Assembly: GCF_030503855.1 (NCBI RefSeq)
Contig: NZ_CP129971.1
Coordinates: forward strand, 1,991,501-2,055,500
DNA length: 64,000 nt
Direction: 5' to 3'
From: Marivirga salinae
Lineage (GTDB): Bacteria > Bacteroidota > Bacteroidia > Cytophagales > Cyclobacteriaceae
The position numbers were made by a program, and so were the translations under genes. The notes under the pieces were generated by a model. It was given only the letters and a program-made list of their open reading frames with translations, had not been told where the DNA came from and searched no databases. This document shows positions 18,385 to 26,896 of the stretch, one piece after another. Numbering within the stretch: position 1 is the first letter of the stretch; the number at the start of each line of letters is the position of its first letter.

Positions 18385-19508
18385 TTATTTTTTATGGGTA
18401 GTGTTTTAAAAATATTAAAATAAATAGCGTGGGAGAATTCAAACACTTGATTTTTGAAATCCCAATAAGGTTCAAACCTTAATAATAAAGTTGAAGATTC
18501 TCCAATATGAAATTCATTCATCACTCTTAAAATTAATAGTTGCCGCTCATCTTCAAAATATCTTGAATTTGGATCAGTACTATAGGATTGATAAAGTCGA
18601 CCACCTTTATAAGAATAAAAATGATCTCCATGCCAATAGCTCAGCATAAAATCCCCAATTTTTGTTTCCAAAGTTCCGTTCATGTAGTAACCATAACCTT
18701 GAGTATATGGTAACATGAAATCAAAACTATTATCTATATAATGCAAAAAATAACCCTCCCATTTATGGCCTTGAATAAAGCCTGTATTGTATTTTTTATG
18801 ATAAGAAGCCCCAACTGCATTATTAAATCTGGTAACTAATGGTTGTCCTCTCAATGCATCAATTTGCCCTGCACGATGATAACCTCTAAACTGATAATGA
18901 AGTGTTGCTTTATTGCCATTCTTTTTAATTAGATCATATTGACTTACTAATCCACCAGAGACTTCTTCTTTAAAAGGAGAGTCCTGGTAGATCATTTTTT
19001 CCCAATTTATCCACGCATCAAAAAATATTTTTTCGGTATTGAATAAATACTGGATCCCATTTTCGGGAGTATCAACCAATAATCTTTCAAAATCTTCAAG
19101 AGGTTCCAGCATTCGGTGATGGATAGATCCATTATAATTTCCAAAAATTAATTGACTGTTATTCCAATCATATAGAATACTGAAATAGGGGATGGAGTAA
19201 GTGAGGTTATTATTCCCGAAATCTTTTTGAAGAAAAATACCAGCTTGTATGTTAACTTGTTCATGTAATTGATAACCAATGCTTGGGGTAAATCTGGTAC
19301 CGAACAAAGTATAGCCTTTTACGATTCTATTGAAATACTCATTATTTTTATTAAATGACAAGATCCTCATAGAAAAACTAAATGGATCATCCAAAGTGCT
19401 ATCCTTTTCAATTTTTTTTTCGAACCCTGTATTATCTAATTGAGCCATTAAAGGATTAACACAAAAGGCTAAAATAATGAAGTAAACAGTAATATATTTG
19501 AATTGCAT
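18381..19508 (-). CDS. Secreted hypothetical protein, probable outer-membrane beta-barrel
   Basis: This 375-residue protein has a signal peptide (YFIILAFCVNPLMAQ) and a mature region of repeated amphipathic strands with many aromatic residues (FTPSIGYQLHEQVNIQAGIF, YGYYMNGTLETKIGDFMLSY). It ends near LLLRFEPYWDFKNQVFEF. This composition suits a 14- to 18-stranded outer-membrane barrel. Its stop overlaps the GTG of the aminopeptidase gene by 4 bases, so the two form one unit and may act together at the envelope. I do not recognise the family. Confidence 0.6.
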   Translation of the reverse strand: MQFKYITVYFIILAFCVNPLMAQLDNTGFEKKIEKDSTLDDPFSFSMRILSFNKNNEYFNRIVKGYTLFGTRFTPSIGYQLHEQVNIQAGIFLQKDFGNNNLTYSIPYFSILYDWNNSQLIFGNYNGSIHHRMLEPLEDFERLLVDTPENGIQYLFNTEKIFFDAWINWEKMIYQDSPFKEEVSGGLVSQYDLIKKNGNKATLHYQFRGYHRAGQIDALRGQPLVTRFNNAVGASYHKKYNTGFIQGHKWEGYFLHYIDNSFDFMLPYTQGYGYYMNGTLETKIGDFMLSYWHGDHFYSYKGGRLYQSYSTDPNSRYFEDERQLLILRVMNEFHIGESSTLLLRFEPYWDFKNQVFEFSHAIYFNIFKTLPIKNK

Positions 19509-19538
19509 AAAATTTAGTTATAAAGCGAGGCTAAAGCA

Positions 19539-19570
19539 TTTGGCAATTGTTTCTTTTCCTGCTAAATTCG
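19539..19570 (+). promoter_or_regulatory. recA promoter
   Basis: TTTG (19539-19542), a 20-base spacer and TAAATTCG (19563-19570) match the Bacteroidota promoter form, with one substitution in the -7 box (TTCG for TTTG). It lies about 41 bases before the recA ATG. I saw no LexA-box palindrome. Confidence 0.6.
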
Positions 19571-19611
19571 ATGCAGCAATTTACAAATAAGCCCTATACA
19601 AAATATTAAAG

Positions 19612-20652
19612 ATGAGCGAAAAAAGCGAAAAATTAAAAGCATTACAACTAACTATTGATAAACTGGATAAAACTTACGGGAAAGGTTCCGTAATGAAGTT
19701 GAGTGATGAGAAAGTTGTGGATGTTCCATCCATTCATACTGGTTCTTTAGGCTTAGACATAGCATTAGGAATCGGAGGTATTCCAAGAGGAAGAGTGATA
19801 GAAGTTTATGGTCCTGAATCTTCAGGTAAAACCACCTTAGCCATGCATTGTATTGCTGAAGCTCAAAAAGCAGGTGGAATGGCTGCCATTATTGATGCTG
19901 AGCATGCTTTTGATAAAGCGTATGCTGAAAAATTAGGGATTGATACTGAGAATTTGTTGATTTCTCAGCCGGATAGTGGAGAGCAAGCTTTAGAAATAGC
20001 GGAACATTTAATTCGCTCAGGTGCTTTGGATATAGTTGTGATAGATTCCGTTGCAGCTTTGGTTCCTAAAGGGGAATTGGAAGGCGAAATGGGAGATAGT
20101 AAAATGGGGCTGCAAGCCAGATTGATGTCTCAGGCATTGAGAAAATTAACTGGGGCAATTAGTAAAACAGGCTGTTCATGTATCTTTATTAACCAGCTAA
20201 GAGAAAAGATTGGAGTAATGTTCGGTAATCCCGAAACTACAACTGGTGGTAATGCATTAAAATTTTATGCTTCTGTTCGATTGGATATCAGAAGAATAGG
20301 GAGTATCAAAGAAGGGCCTGATAACATCACTGGAAATAGAGTGAAGGTTAAGGTTGTGAAAAATAAAATGGCTCCTCCATTCAAAGTGGTAGAATTTGAC
20401 ATCATGTATGGAGAAGGAATTTCTAAGGTAGGGGAGATTATTGATTTAGGTGTAGAATTAGATGTGATTAAGAAAGCCGGTTCTTGGTTCTCTTATATGG
20501 ATAATAAACTAGGGCAAGGTAGGGATTCAGTCAAATCTTTAATTTTGGATAATCCGGAACTGATGGAAGAATTAGAAACTAAAATCAGAGCAAAAATAAA
20601 CGGTGAAGATTTGGAAGAGAAAGCCGGAAAGCCTGAGAAAGCTAAAAAGTAA
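19612..20652 (+). CDS. recA: Recombinase RecA
   Basis: RecA forms ATP-dependent filaments on single-stranded DNA for homologous recombination and triggers the SOS response. Walker A is GPESSGKTT (67-75). The hallmark segments [16 protein letters not shown] and [21 protein letters not shown] (written here in two parts as INQLREKIG and [11 protein letters not shown]) are present. The 346-residue length and acidic/basic tail are normal. It is monocistronic with its own promoter and terminator. Confidence 0.99.
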   Translation: MSEKSEKLKALQLTIDKLDKTYGKGSVMKLSDEKVVDVPSIHTGSLGLDIALGIGGIPRGRVIEVYGPESSGKTTLAMHCIAEAQKAGGMAAIIDAEHAFDKAYAEKLGIDTENLLISQPDSGEQALEIAEHLIRSGALDIVVIDSVAALVPKGELEGEMGDSKMGLQARLMSQALRKLTGAISKTGCSCIFINQLREKIGVMFGNPETTTGGNALKFYASVRLDIRRIGSIKEGPDNITGNRVKVKVVKNKMAPPFKVVEFDIMYGEGISKVGEIIDLGVELDVIKKAGSWFSYMDNKLGQGRDSVKSLILDNPELMEELETKIRAKINGEDLEEKAGKPEKAKK

Positions 20653-20682
20653 TTTCAAATATTTATTTCTTTAAATACATAT

Positions 20683-20716
20683 AAAAGCAGCTACTGAATG
20701 GTGGTTGCTTTTTTTG
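20683..20716 (+). terminator. recA terminator
   Basis: AAAGCAGCTAC and GTGGTTGCTTT form an 11-bp stem with two G-U pairs and a 6-base loop, followed by seven T. It begins about 30 bases after the recA stop. Confidence 0.8.
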
Positions 20717-20798
20717 TATCCACTTACATGTAAAATTCATTAAAGCTTAATATGGTTTTTAATTTATTAGTTTGATTTTCACTTACATTTATGTGTAA

Positions 20799-21413
20799 AT
20801 GAGCCCTGAATATTTAAAAAATAAAAGCCAATTTCAAAATGTGCTTTCCATTATGGATAGCTCAGAATGGTTATTGTTTATTAGTACTTTCATTCGTAGA
20901 AATAACCCCATCACTAAAATTTATTGGATTTATCTATTACTCGGTTTGATTGGAGGTGTTTATATCCTATTTAATGATGATTTAGTAAGCATTGAATCTA
21001 GGTTTTGGATTGTGGGCTTAACTGGTGGATTGTTACTTTCGCTATTAGTTAGTCCTGTTTTGCATGAACTGATTCATTCATTAGCTTTTAAATTTTTCGG
21101 TGCAAAATCTATAAAATTCAAATGGAGTTGGAGCCTTTTTCGCTTTAATGTTCAGGCCAATGATTTTGTTTTAAGCAAAAAGAAATATTATTTAATATGT
21201 AGCATTACATTTTTCCTTTTTTCAATTTTACCATTCATATTAGCTTTCTACACTGATGGCATAATCCTTTTTACGTTACTTTCCCTTTCTTTTTTTCATG
21301 CGCTTTATGCTATGAAGAATTTAGCCGTATGTAGTTACTTATATAAGTTTCCAAACTGCTTTATATACAGTTCTGAAGAAAATAAAACTATTTTTTATAA
21401 GTCAATACCATAA
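20799..21413 (+). CDS. DUF3267 putative membrane zinc metalloprotease
   Basis: This 204-residue membrane protein has about four helices (43-60, 70-90, 130-148, 152-170). The motif HELIH at 89-93, embedded at the end of a helix, is the zinc-binding site expected of DUF3267, a predicted site-2-protease-like family. The second-site Asp motif of classic S2P enzymes is not obvious. The gene stands alone between recA and a small lipoprotein gene. Activity is predicted only. Confidence 0.7.
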   Translation: MSPEYLKNKSQFQNVLSIMDSSEWLLFISTFIRRNNPITKIYWIYLLLGLIGGVYILFNDDLVSIESRFWIVGLTGGLLLSLLVSPVLHELIHSLAFKFFGAKSIKFKWSWSLFRFNVQANDFVLSKKKYYLICSITFFLFSILPFILAFYTDGIILFTLLSLSFFHALYAMKNLAVCSYLYKFPNCFIYSSEENKTIFYKSIP

Positions 21414-21478
21414 TTTTCGCTTAATAAAACCTCCTTCATTTATTCTCGTTTCCGAATTAAATTCTTTAAGCTAATATT

Positions 21479-21880
21479 ATGAAAACTTTACTTAAATTAA
21501 ACCTAGTGCTAATTGCTGTGCTTGTTATAAGTTGTGAATCAAAGGAGAAGGAAGTCGAAAAGCTGAAATCTGAAACCATCGCAGTTCATGACGAAGTGAT
21601 GCCCAAAATGGATGACATCATGAAATTGAAAAAATCATTGAGAGAAAAAAAAGATTCAATTTCAACAGAAGGAAATCAAACAATTGAAGAGTTAATTAGC
21701 TCGCTTGAAGAATCAGATAATGCCATGATGAATTGGATGCGAAATTATGATCCACAGATGAAGGATATGTCGGAGGATGAAAAAATCGACTATCTAAATG
21801 ATCAAAAATCTTCTATTGAAAAAGTAAGTAAACAAATGAAAAATAGTATTTCTGAAGCAGAAAGATATTTGAATCAATAG
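21479..21880 (+). CDS. Small helical lipoprotein
   Basis: A lipobox VISC makes C19 the lipidation site. The remaining roughly 115 residues are highly charged and helical, with a likely coiled coil (EVEKLKSETIAVHDEVMPKM and onward). Similar short proteins in Bacteroidota are often labelled viral A-type inclusion protein-like on coiled-coil grounds alone, with no known role. It converges with the cytochrome gene with 2 bases between the stops. Confidence 0.75.
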   Translation: MKTLLKLNLVLIAVLVISCESKEKEVEKLKSETIAVHDEVMPKMDDIMKLKKSLREKKDSISTEGNQTIEELISSLEESDNAMMNWMRNYDPQMKDMSEDEKIDYLNDQKSSIEKVSKQMKNSISEAERYLNQ

Positions 21881-21882
21881 AA

Positions 21883-22344
21883 TTAATGGCAGTTGGAAAG
21901 CGACTCTTCAACTGTCTCTAATTCAATCATTCCTTTTTCATTTCCCCAGCTATTGAAGATATAGGTTGAGATTTCCGCGATTTCCAGGTTAGTTAATCTG
22001 TCTAAAGCTGGCATTGCCTGATTATACGTTTTGCCATTAACCTTAATCTCTCCTTTTAAGCCATTTTTTATAGCACAAATGCTTCTAGGAATATCAGCTA
22101 ACATATAATCTGACTTTGCTAATGGTGGGAAAAGCTTACCTAAGCCATCGCCATTTTCTTGGTGGCAATTGCTACAATGGGTAGTATAAAGTTGCTTGCC
22201 CTGTATCATATACTTGGCATACTTCTGCATTTTAGCATCAGAATAATTTTTAGTAGCGGAGTTTTTAAATTCCTCGTATCTACCACATGAAACTAGTACA
22301 AGGATAAATATTACAATGGAGAAAAATCCTGATTTACTCTTCAT
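21883..22344 (-). CDS. c-type cytochrome lipoprotein
   Basis: A lipobox (LVSC, C20) anchors the protein in an envelope membrane. A single class I cytochrome c domain has the haem site CSNCH (C57, C60, H61), the GDGLGKLFPPL segment and M111 as the likely sixth ligand. The final residues contain an extra cysteine. Its start overlaps the end of the SCO gene by 11 bases. With SCO and HemJ it forms a respiratory-assembly unit. Confidence 0.9.
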   Translation of the reverse strand: MKSKSGFFSIVIFILVLVSCGRYEEFKNSATKNYSDAKMQKYAKYMIQGKQLYTTHCSNCHQENGDGLGKLFPPLAKSDYMLADIPRSICAIKNGLKGEIKVNGKTYNQAMPALDRLTNLEIAEISTYIFNSWGNEKGMIELETVEESLSNCH

Positions 22345-22996
22345 AAGTAGCCAAAAGTAATTCGATGTCAGTGATTAATTTATCGACTTCTTCAGATCGT
22401 GTTCCATCATAAACCCCTCTAATCTTTCTTTCTTTATCCACTAATACAAAAGCACCACTATGAAGATAACCACCTACTTCGTTTTCATCTTCCATGGCAG
22501 TTACCATATAGCCTTTTTGACCTAATTCGTAAATAGCTTCTTTTTCTCCTGTAAGAAAGTGCCATTTTGGTGCTTTTACATCCAGTTTTTCGGCAAAATC
22601 TTTCAATAAAGCAACGGTGTCGTATTCAGGATCAATGGTGTGAGAGATAATGGCAACTTTATCATTCTCTTTATAAGCTTCATATACCCTCAGCATTTCT
22701 TTTTTCATAGTGGGGCAAATGGTAGGGCAAGAAGTGAAAAAGAAATCAGCTACATATACCTTTCCTTCAAATGTTTCAGGAGTAACCCAATTGCTGTCTT
22801 GATTCACTAATTTGTAGTCAGGAATTGTGTGATCCACAGTATCCGTTACAATTTTCCCATCTACTTCCTTTTCAACATATTGCTTTCTTCCCAATACAGG
22901 AAATTCCGCCTTTTTATTCTTTTGGTTCTCTAATCCGCAAGCAACTAATGTTAAGCTTATAAATGTGAATAGAATAATTGATTTAAATTTATTCAT
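22334..22996 (-). CDS. SCO1/SenC-family copper chaperone lipoprotein
   Basis: SCO proteins deliver copper to the CuA site of cytochrome c oxidase or reduce its cysteines. A lipobox (LVAC, C20) is followed by a thioredoxin-like fold with the copper motif TSCPTICP (C90, C94) and the distal ligand H179 in GYLHSGAF. All three ligands are present. It overlaps the downstream cytochrome c gene and sits 26 bases after hemJ. No oxidase subunit gene is in the window. Confidence 0.92.
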   Translation of the reverse strand: MNKFKSIILFTFISLTLVACGLENQKNKKAEFPVLGRKQYVEKEVDGKIVTDTVDHTIPDYKLVNQDSNWVTPETFEGKVYVADFFFTSCPTICPTMKKEMLRVYEAYKENDKVAIISHTIDPEYDTVALLKDFAEKLDVKAPKWHFLTGEKEAIYELGQKGYMVTAMEDENEVGGYLHSGAFVLVDKERKIRGVYDGTRSEEVDKLITDIELLLATYEE

Positions 22997-23022
22997 TTTG
23001 ATTAATTACAAATTATTAATTA

Positions 23023-23553
23023 CTAATTCTCTCTCAGGGCTTTATAGATTTTAATGGCAACCATTAAAAGGACTCCAAATCCTATAAAACCAACTGTTCC
23101 CCATATCCAGTTGATTTCATTTTTAAGAACTATTAAGAATACTACGGCAACCAGGAAAAGAGTTGCTACTTCATTCCAAATTCTTAACTGCGTAGAACTG
23201 TATTTGATTTCCCCTTTTTGCAGTTTTTTGTAAATATAATGACAAGAGAAATGGTATAAGTAAAGGAAAAACACAAAGGTTAATTTGATGTGCATAAAAG
23301 GTTGCTGTAACCAATTAGGTCGTAGTAAAAGTAAAGTGGTTGCCAAGACCAAAGTTATGATGGCAGATGGCCACGTGATAACATTCCATAAAAGTTTGGA
23401 CATCTTACTTAACTGATTATGCAGAATTGATCTTTCAGGTTCAGATTTTTGAAGAGCTTCTGTTTGATAAATAAACAGCCTTACAATATAGAATAATCCT
23501 GCAAACCATGTGACTACAAAAATGATATGCAAAGATTTAATATATAAATACAT
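23023..23553 (-). CDS. hemJ: HemJ-type protoporphyrinogen IX oxidase
   Basis: This 176-residue protein has four to five membrane helices and begins with the HemJ signature SLHIIFVVTWFAGLFY. The conserved H9 and K90 (in MHIKLTF) are both present. The usual YLPRLFVY is YIVRLFIY here. HemJ oxidises protoporphyrinogen IX to protoporphyrin IX in haem synthesis. The gene leads the hemJ-SCO-cytochrome c unit, linking haem supply to cytochrome assembly. Related CopD-family proteins are the alternative, but motif placement favours HemJ. Confidence 0.85.
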   Translation of the reverse strand: MYLYIKSLHIIFVVTWFAGLFYIVRLFIYQTEALQKSEPERSILHNQLSKMSKLLWNVITWPSAIITLVLATTLLLLRPNWLQQPFMHIKLTFVFFLYLYHFSCHYIYKKLQKGEIKYSSTQLRIWNEVATLFLVAVVFLIVLKNEINWIWGTVGFIGFGVLLMVAIKIYKALREN

Positions 23554-23705
23554 ATTGTGTTAATTGGAATTTTACTTTAATGATTTAGTAATTATTAATT
23601 TCACTCTGTTGCAAAAGTAATGAATATGAACAAACTTTTGTTTAGTTCCGTAAAGTATAACGTTATAATCAATAGTAAATATCACATTTTATAAACCCTA
23701 TTCAA

Positions 23706-24386
23706 ATGGCAGACTCTACCAAATTATGGTATTTTGAAAATGTTGATTTGTTCAATATTCTTTGTCCTCATAAAATTGAAGGAATAGAAGATGATCATCC
23801 CATGACTAAATTTAAGAAGGAAGAGTTTGTGTATTTCCCAGAGGATGTCTCAAATTATATTTATATGATAGCCGAAGGTAGAATAAAAATCGGCTCATAT
23901 CTTGAAGATGGTAAAGAATCAGTTAAAGCGATTTTAAGTAAAGGAGAAATTTTTGGTGAATTGGCTTTAGCTGGTGAGGATACAAGACAAGATTTTGCAC
24001 AAGCAATGGATAGCGGAACCATCATTTGTCCTATGACTTTAAAAGATATGCAAAACTTGATGGCAAATAATCAGCCTTTGAGTTTTAAAATGATGAAATT
24101 AATAGGTCTACGCCTTCGGAAAACAGAGAGAAGATTAGAATCATTGGTTTTTAAAGATGCAAGGACAAGAATTATAGAATTTCTGAAAGATGAAGCAAAT
24201 GAGAGGGGAAAGAAAATAGGTTTTGAAACTATGATTCCTAGTCATTTTACTCATAAAGATATTGCAGCCTTAACAGGAACTTCAAGACAAACCGTTACTA
24301 CTATCTTGAATGAATTACGAGAAAAAAATATTATCAATTTTGATAGAAGGAAGATCCTGATTCGGGATATGGAACTATTGGCATAA
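23706..24386 (+). CDS. Crp/Fnr-family transcription regulator
   Basis: An N-terminal cyclic-nucleotide-binding beta-barrel (about 25-140, with GEIFGELALAGE) is followed by a helix and a winged HTH (about 165-220). The recognition region is KDIAALTGTSRQTVTTILNE. The cysteines (two in the N-terminal half) do not form the FNR iron-sulfur pattern, and the cAMP-contact RS motif of Crp is not kept. The ligand is therefore unknown. It is divergent from the hemJ-SCO-cytochrome unit across 150 bases and is a natural candidate to regulate it. Confidence 0.85.
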   Translation: MADSTKLWYFENVDLFNILCPHKIEGIEDDHPMTKFKKEEFVYFPEDVSNYIYMIAEGRIKIGSYLEDGKESVKAILSKGEIFGELALAGEDTRQDFAQAMDSGTIICPMTLKDMQNLMANNQPLSFKMMKLIGLRLRKTERRLESLVFKDARTRIIEFLKDEANERGKKIGFETMIPSHFTHKDIAALTGTSRQTVTTILNELREKNIINFDRRKILIRDMELLA

Positions 24387-24419
24387 AAAAAGGAAGCACT
24401 TTTCAGGCTTCCTTTTTTA
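24386..24419 (+). terminator. Terminator of the Crp/Fnr gene
   Basis: AAAAAAGGAAGC and GCTTCCTTTTTT pair perfectly over 12 bp with a 9-base loop. The stem begins at the stop codon. The A/T-flanked symmetry would let it work in both directions. Confidence 0.85.
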
Positions 24420-24462
24420 GTTTAGGTTTGGTTTTAATTCTTAAATTGCTTTAATCTACCAA

Positions 24463-24502
24463 TTGATAATCAGTCCAGATATCTATTGGGACTGATTATC
24501 AA
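24463..24502. repeat. Perfect 14-bp inverted repeat between convergent genes
   Basis: TTGATAATCAGTCC and GGACTGATTATCAA are exact complements around a 12-base loop. No T-run follows on either strand, so it is not a standard terminator. It lies between the Crp-gene terminator and the end of the FecR/TPR-like gene. It may be a protein-binding site, an RNA stabiliser or a dispersed repeat. Confidence 0.6.
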
Positions 24503-24545
24503 ATAGATTTAACAGATTCACTATTAAATGCCTAATAGGCTCTAT

Positions 24546-25472
24546 TTAATTTGTAAATCCATTTCTGATCAAGAAATCTTCATAAGCTTTTTCAAAAACC
24601 GGAACATCCGGTGCTTTCTGAATGGCTTGTTCATAAGCTGTCAAAGCATCTAAAAGTAAGTCGTTATCTTCATAGAAAGCAGCCATAATTAATTTATCCA
24701 TTGCTGACTCACCTTCGATCTCACTTTTTAATTCTTTTAAAGTAGCTTTAATCTCAGCAGTTTCATCCTCAGGTTTGATGGTGATCGCATAATCATCAGA
24801 TTTTAGATCCTTTCCTTTAACCTGAACTTTTACTTTAATAAAAGATTGATCTTTGAATGCTTCTTCAGTTCTATTTAACATGTAAGAAGTTTTGTCAACT
24901 GTTTCTGTTTTGATAGTTTCATCGAATAGATTACTAAAAGTAAGTTCATATTTTAATTCTTCGATTTCACCTTCCTGCTTAGGCTTATTCCATCTTAAGA
25001 TGACTTCATCATTAATGATTTCACTTGAACTTAGTGCCATAATCTTAATGGAAGCACCGCTAGCTAAAGCACGATCAACCGCACCTGTAGCACCAATACT
25101 TTTTCTGTAATCACCACTACCTTCTTCATCACTCATTTTGTTCATTACAAAATCAGCATATTTGCTGGCAACACTAGTATTTTTGCTTTTTAAATTAGCA
25201 GCTAAGCCTGAAACAGTATGAGAACCAGGGGTTTTAACTTCTAAGGTTTTACCAGAACTGTGCATTAAGCCTAAATAAGCCTCATCTGATAGTTTTAATT
25301 CATCGCCTGAATTTAAAGACTGTCCTGTTTTTAAAGGGCTCCAATCTGCTCCTTCAATTTTTACAGAATTATCGCCTTTGTTTGCCAGTACCTTAAATAC
25401 GTAACTTTGGGCATTAGCAGCGTAATTACCTAGCCATAATACCACGACTAAAATTTTAATTAAAGATTTCAT
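24546..25472 (-). CDS. Secreted FecR/TPR-like protein partnered with CHASE2 protein
   Basis: The 308-residue protein has a signal peptide (ILVVVLWLGNYAANAQ). Residues 25-95 resemble a FecR-type beta-sandwich (LKTGQSLNSGDELKLSDEAY then KTLEVKTPGSH). A middle beta domain has fibronectin-like strands. A C-terminal TPR-like pair ends at LDALTAYEQAIQKAPDVPVF. It follows the CHASE2 gene by 10 bases. This CHASE2-FecR combination suggests an envelope-spanning sensory or structural module. I assign no precise function. Confidence 0.65.
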   Translation of the reverse strand: MKSLIKILVVVLWLGNYAANAQSYVFKVLANKGDNSVKIEGADWSPLKTGQSLNSGDELKLSDEAYLGLMHSSGKTLEVKTPGSHTVSGLAANLKSKNTSVASKYADFVMNKMSDEEGSGDYRKSIGATGAVDRALASGASIKIMALSSSEIINDEVILRWNKPKQEGEIEELKYELTFSNLFDETIKTETVDKTSYMLNRTEEAFKDQSFIKVKVQVKGKDLKSDDYAITIKPEDETAEIKATLKELKSEIEGESAMDKLIMAAFYEDNDLLLDALTAYEQAIQKAPDVPVFEKAYEDFLIRNGFTN

Positions 25473-25482
25473 AATTCTCGGT

Positions 25483-26760
25483 TTAATTGATTTCTACTTT
25501 GTCCTTTACTCTTTTATTAACACTAAATAATTCTTTTCTACCTTCTTTGGTAAACATATTTTTCACTACTCCATTATAAACTTCTAAGGAGTCACCCACT
25601 ACCGCCACAACACCCATTGCGAGTGTTAATTCTAAATTAATATTGTATAAATGGTAGCTGTATATAATAGCTCCTAATATAAGTAATAACTCTATTAACT
25701 GAACTATTTTTGTTATTCCGTCATACCAATTCTTCAATGCATAATATACCCACATAAAAGCTACTACATTAAGATAGCATAATAATACGGCTATTATAAT
25801 TTGATAATGCTCTTCTAATTTATAAACATAATCTTCATCCATTATCATGGATATGATATTAGCGTGAATTACAGCCCCGTACATATCAGGAGCTCCTCTA
25901 CCTGCATATTTTTTATTTAAAGGTGTGTAATATTTATCTTCAACATTATAAGGGTCACCGAAATATTCACCTAGCATCCCGAAAATCACTATTTTGTCTT
26001 CAATTAATTCAGGGACAAAATTTTCATTTAATACATCTGGCACATCCAAGGCAAAGAAAGTAGGAGCGAAGTTAGTTTCACTTCCCATTGCATTTCCTTT
26101 GTAATTAATATACTCAACATCATTATCGCGTTCGATAAATCTTTTTACTTTTTCAGGAGCTTTGTATTCTGCTAATTTTACTGCAAATGCATAATGCAAA
26201 CTGTCTTTGTTTAAGTAGGGCTCTTTTGGAATAAAAGATCGGCACGTTTTCACGTCTTCCTGTTCCACCCCTTCACCCACTATTAAATTGGCAAAACCAA
26301 AATCTTCAGCATGTACTCTGAATTTCTCAGCTGATAGCTTCAATGAATCAACCACTTTATCATCCCATCTTTCCAATTTAGTAGCCATTACTAAGTTGTC
26401 CACTTCTTTAAAAGCATTAACCAAGGCAGTGTCTTGAGCCTCACCTTTAGGGTAAGGAAAGAATGTGTCCATTCCTATTACTTTTGGATTGTATTTATTA
26501 ATGATCCTAACTTGTTCTGCAATTAAACGTCTTGGCAACCTACCAATATTGACTAAAACAATATTATCGTCTGCAGGTGGGTCTTCTCTTAAAGTAGAGT
26601 AAACTATATCATTAAATTCTACATCTTCTAACGCTTCACCAACAGGATCTATAGCATCAAAAACATTTATTAAAGAGAAAAGTCCAAAAATCACAACGAA
26701 TATAAAGGCTGTTGCCAATATTGAATCAATCCATATGTTCTTGAAGATACTTCCTTTCAT
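25483..26760 (-). CDS. CHASE2-domain membrane protein
   Basis: A signal-anchor helix (about 10-30) is followed by an extracytoplasmic CHASE2 domain of about 280 residues, with VIGMDTFFPYPKGEAQDTAL and MYGAVIHANIISMIM as typical segments. Three membrane helices close the protein (about 322-345, 352-370, 375-395), and a 30-residue basic tail remains in the cytoplasm. Classical CHASE2 proteins continue into a cyclase or kinase domain. Here there is none, so output must come through another protein. It heads a two-gene unit with the FecR/TPR-like protein. Confidence 0.85.
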   Translation of the reverse strand: MKGSIFKNIWIDSILATAFIFVVIFGLFSLINVFDAIDPVGEALEDVEFNDIVYSTLREDPPADDNIVLVNIGRLPRRLIAEQVRIINKYNPKVIGMDTFFPYPKGEAQDTALVNAFKEVDNLVMATKLERWDDKVVDSLKLSAEKFRVHAEDFGFANLIVGEGVEQEDVKTCRSFIPKEPYLNKDSLHYAFAVKLAEYKAPEKVKRFIERDNDVEYINYKGNAMGSETNFAPTFFALDVPDVLNENFVPELIEDKIVIFGMLGEYFGDPYNVEDKYYTPLNKKYAGRGAPDMYGAVIHANIISMIMDEDYVYKLEEHYQIIIAVLLCYLNVVAFMWVYYALKNWYDGITKIVQLIELLLILGAIIYSYHLYNINLELTLAMGVVAVVGDSLEVYNGVVKNMFTKEGRKELFSVNKRVKDKVEIN

Positions 26761-26896
26761 CCTTTATTAAAATAATACATTTTTTTAATTGAATAGTAAA
26801 ATTAATTTAATTTATTGAATATAACAATTATATGTATAAAAAATTGCATTTTAATGATTTACCACCTTAACTTTTGACTTTAAATGGAAGATCAGC

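Noticed and set aside
18467..18490. GGTTCAAACC sequence resembling a tRNA T-loop
   Set aside because: It lies inside a coding region, with no acceptor or anticodon stem around it. No tRNA was found in the window.
23624..23643. TACTTTTG on the reverse strand as hemJ promoter
   Set aside because: The -7 match is good, but the nearest TTTG is only 11 bases upstream, too close for a normal promoter.
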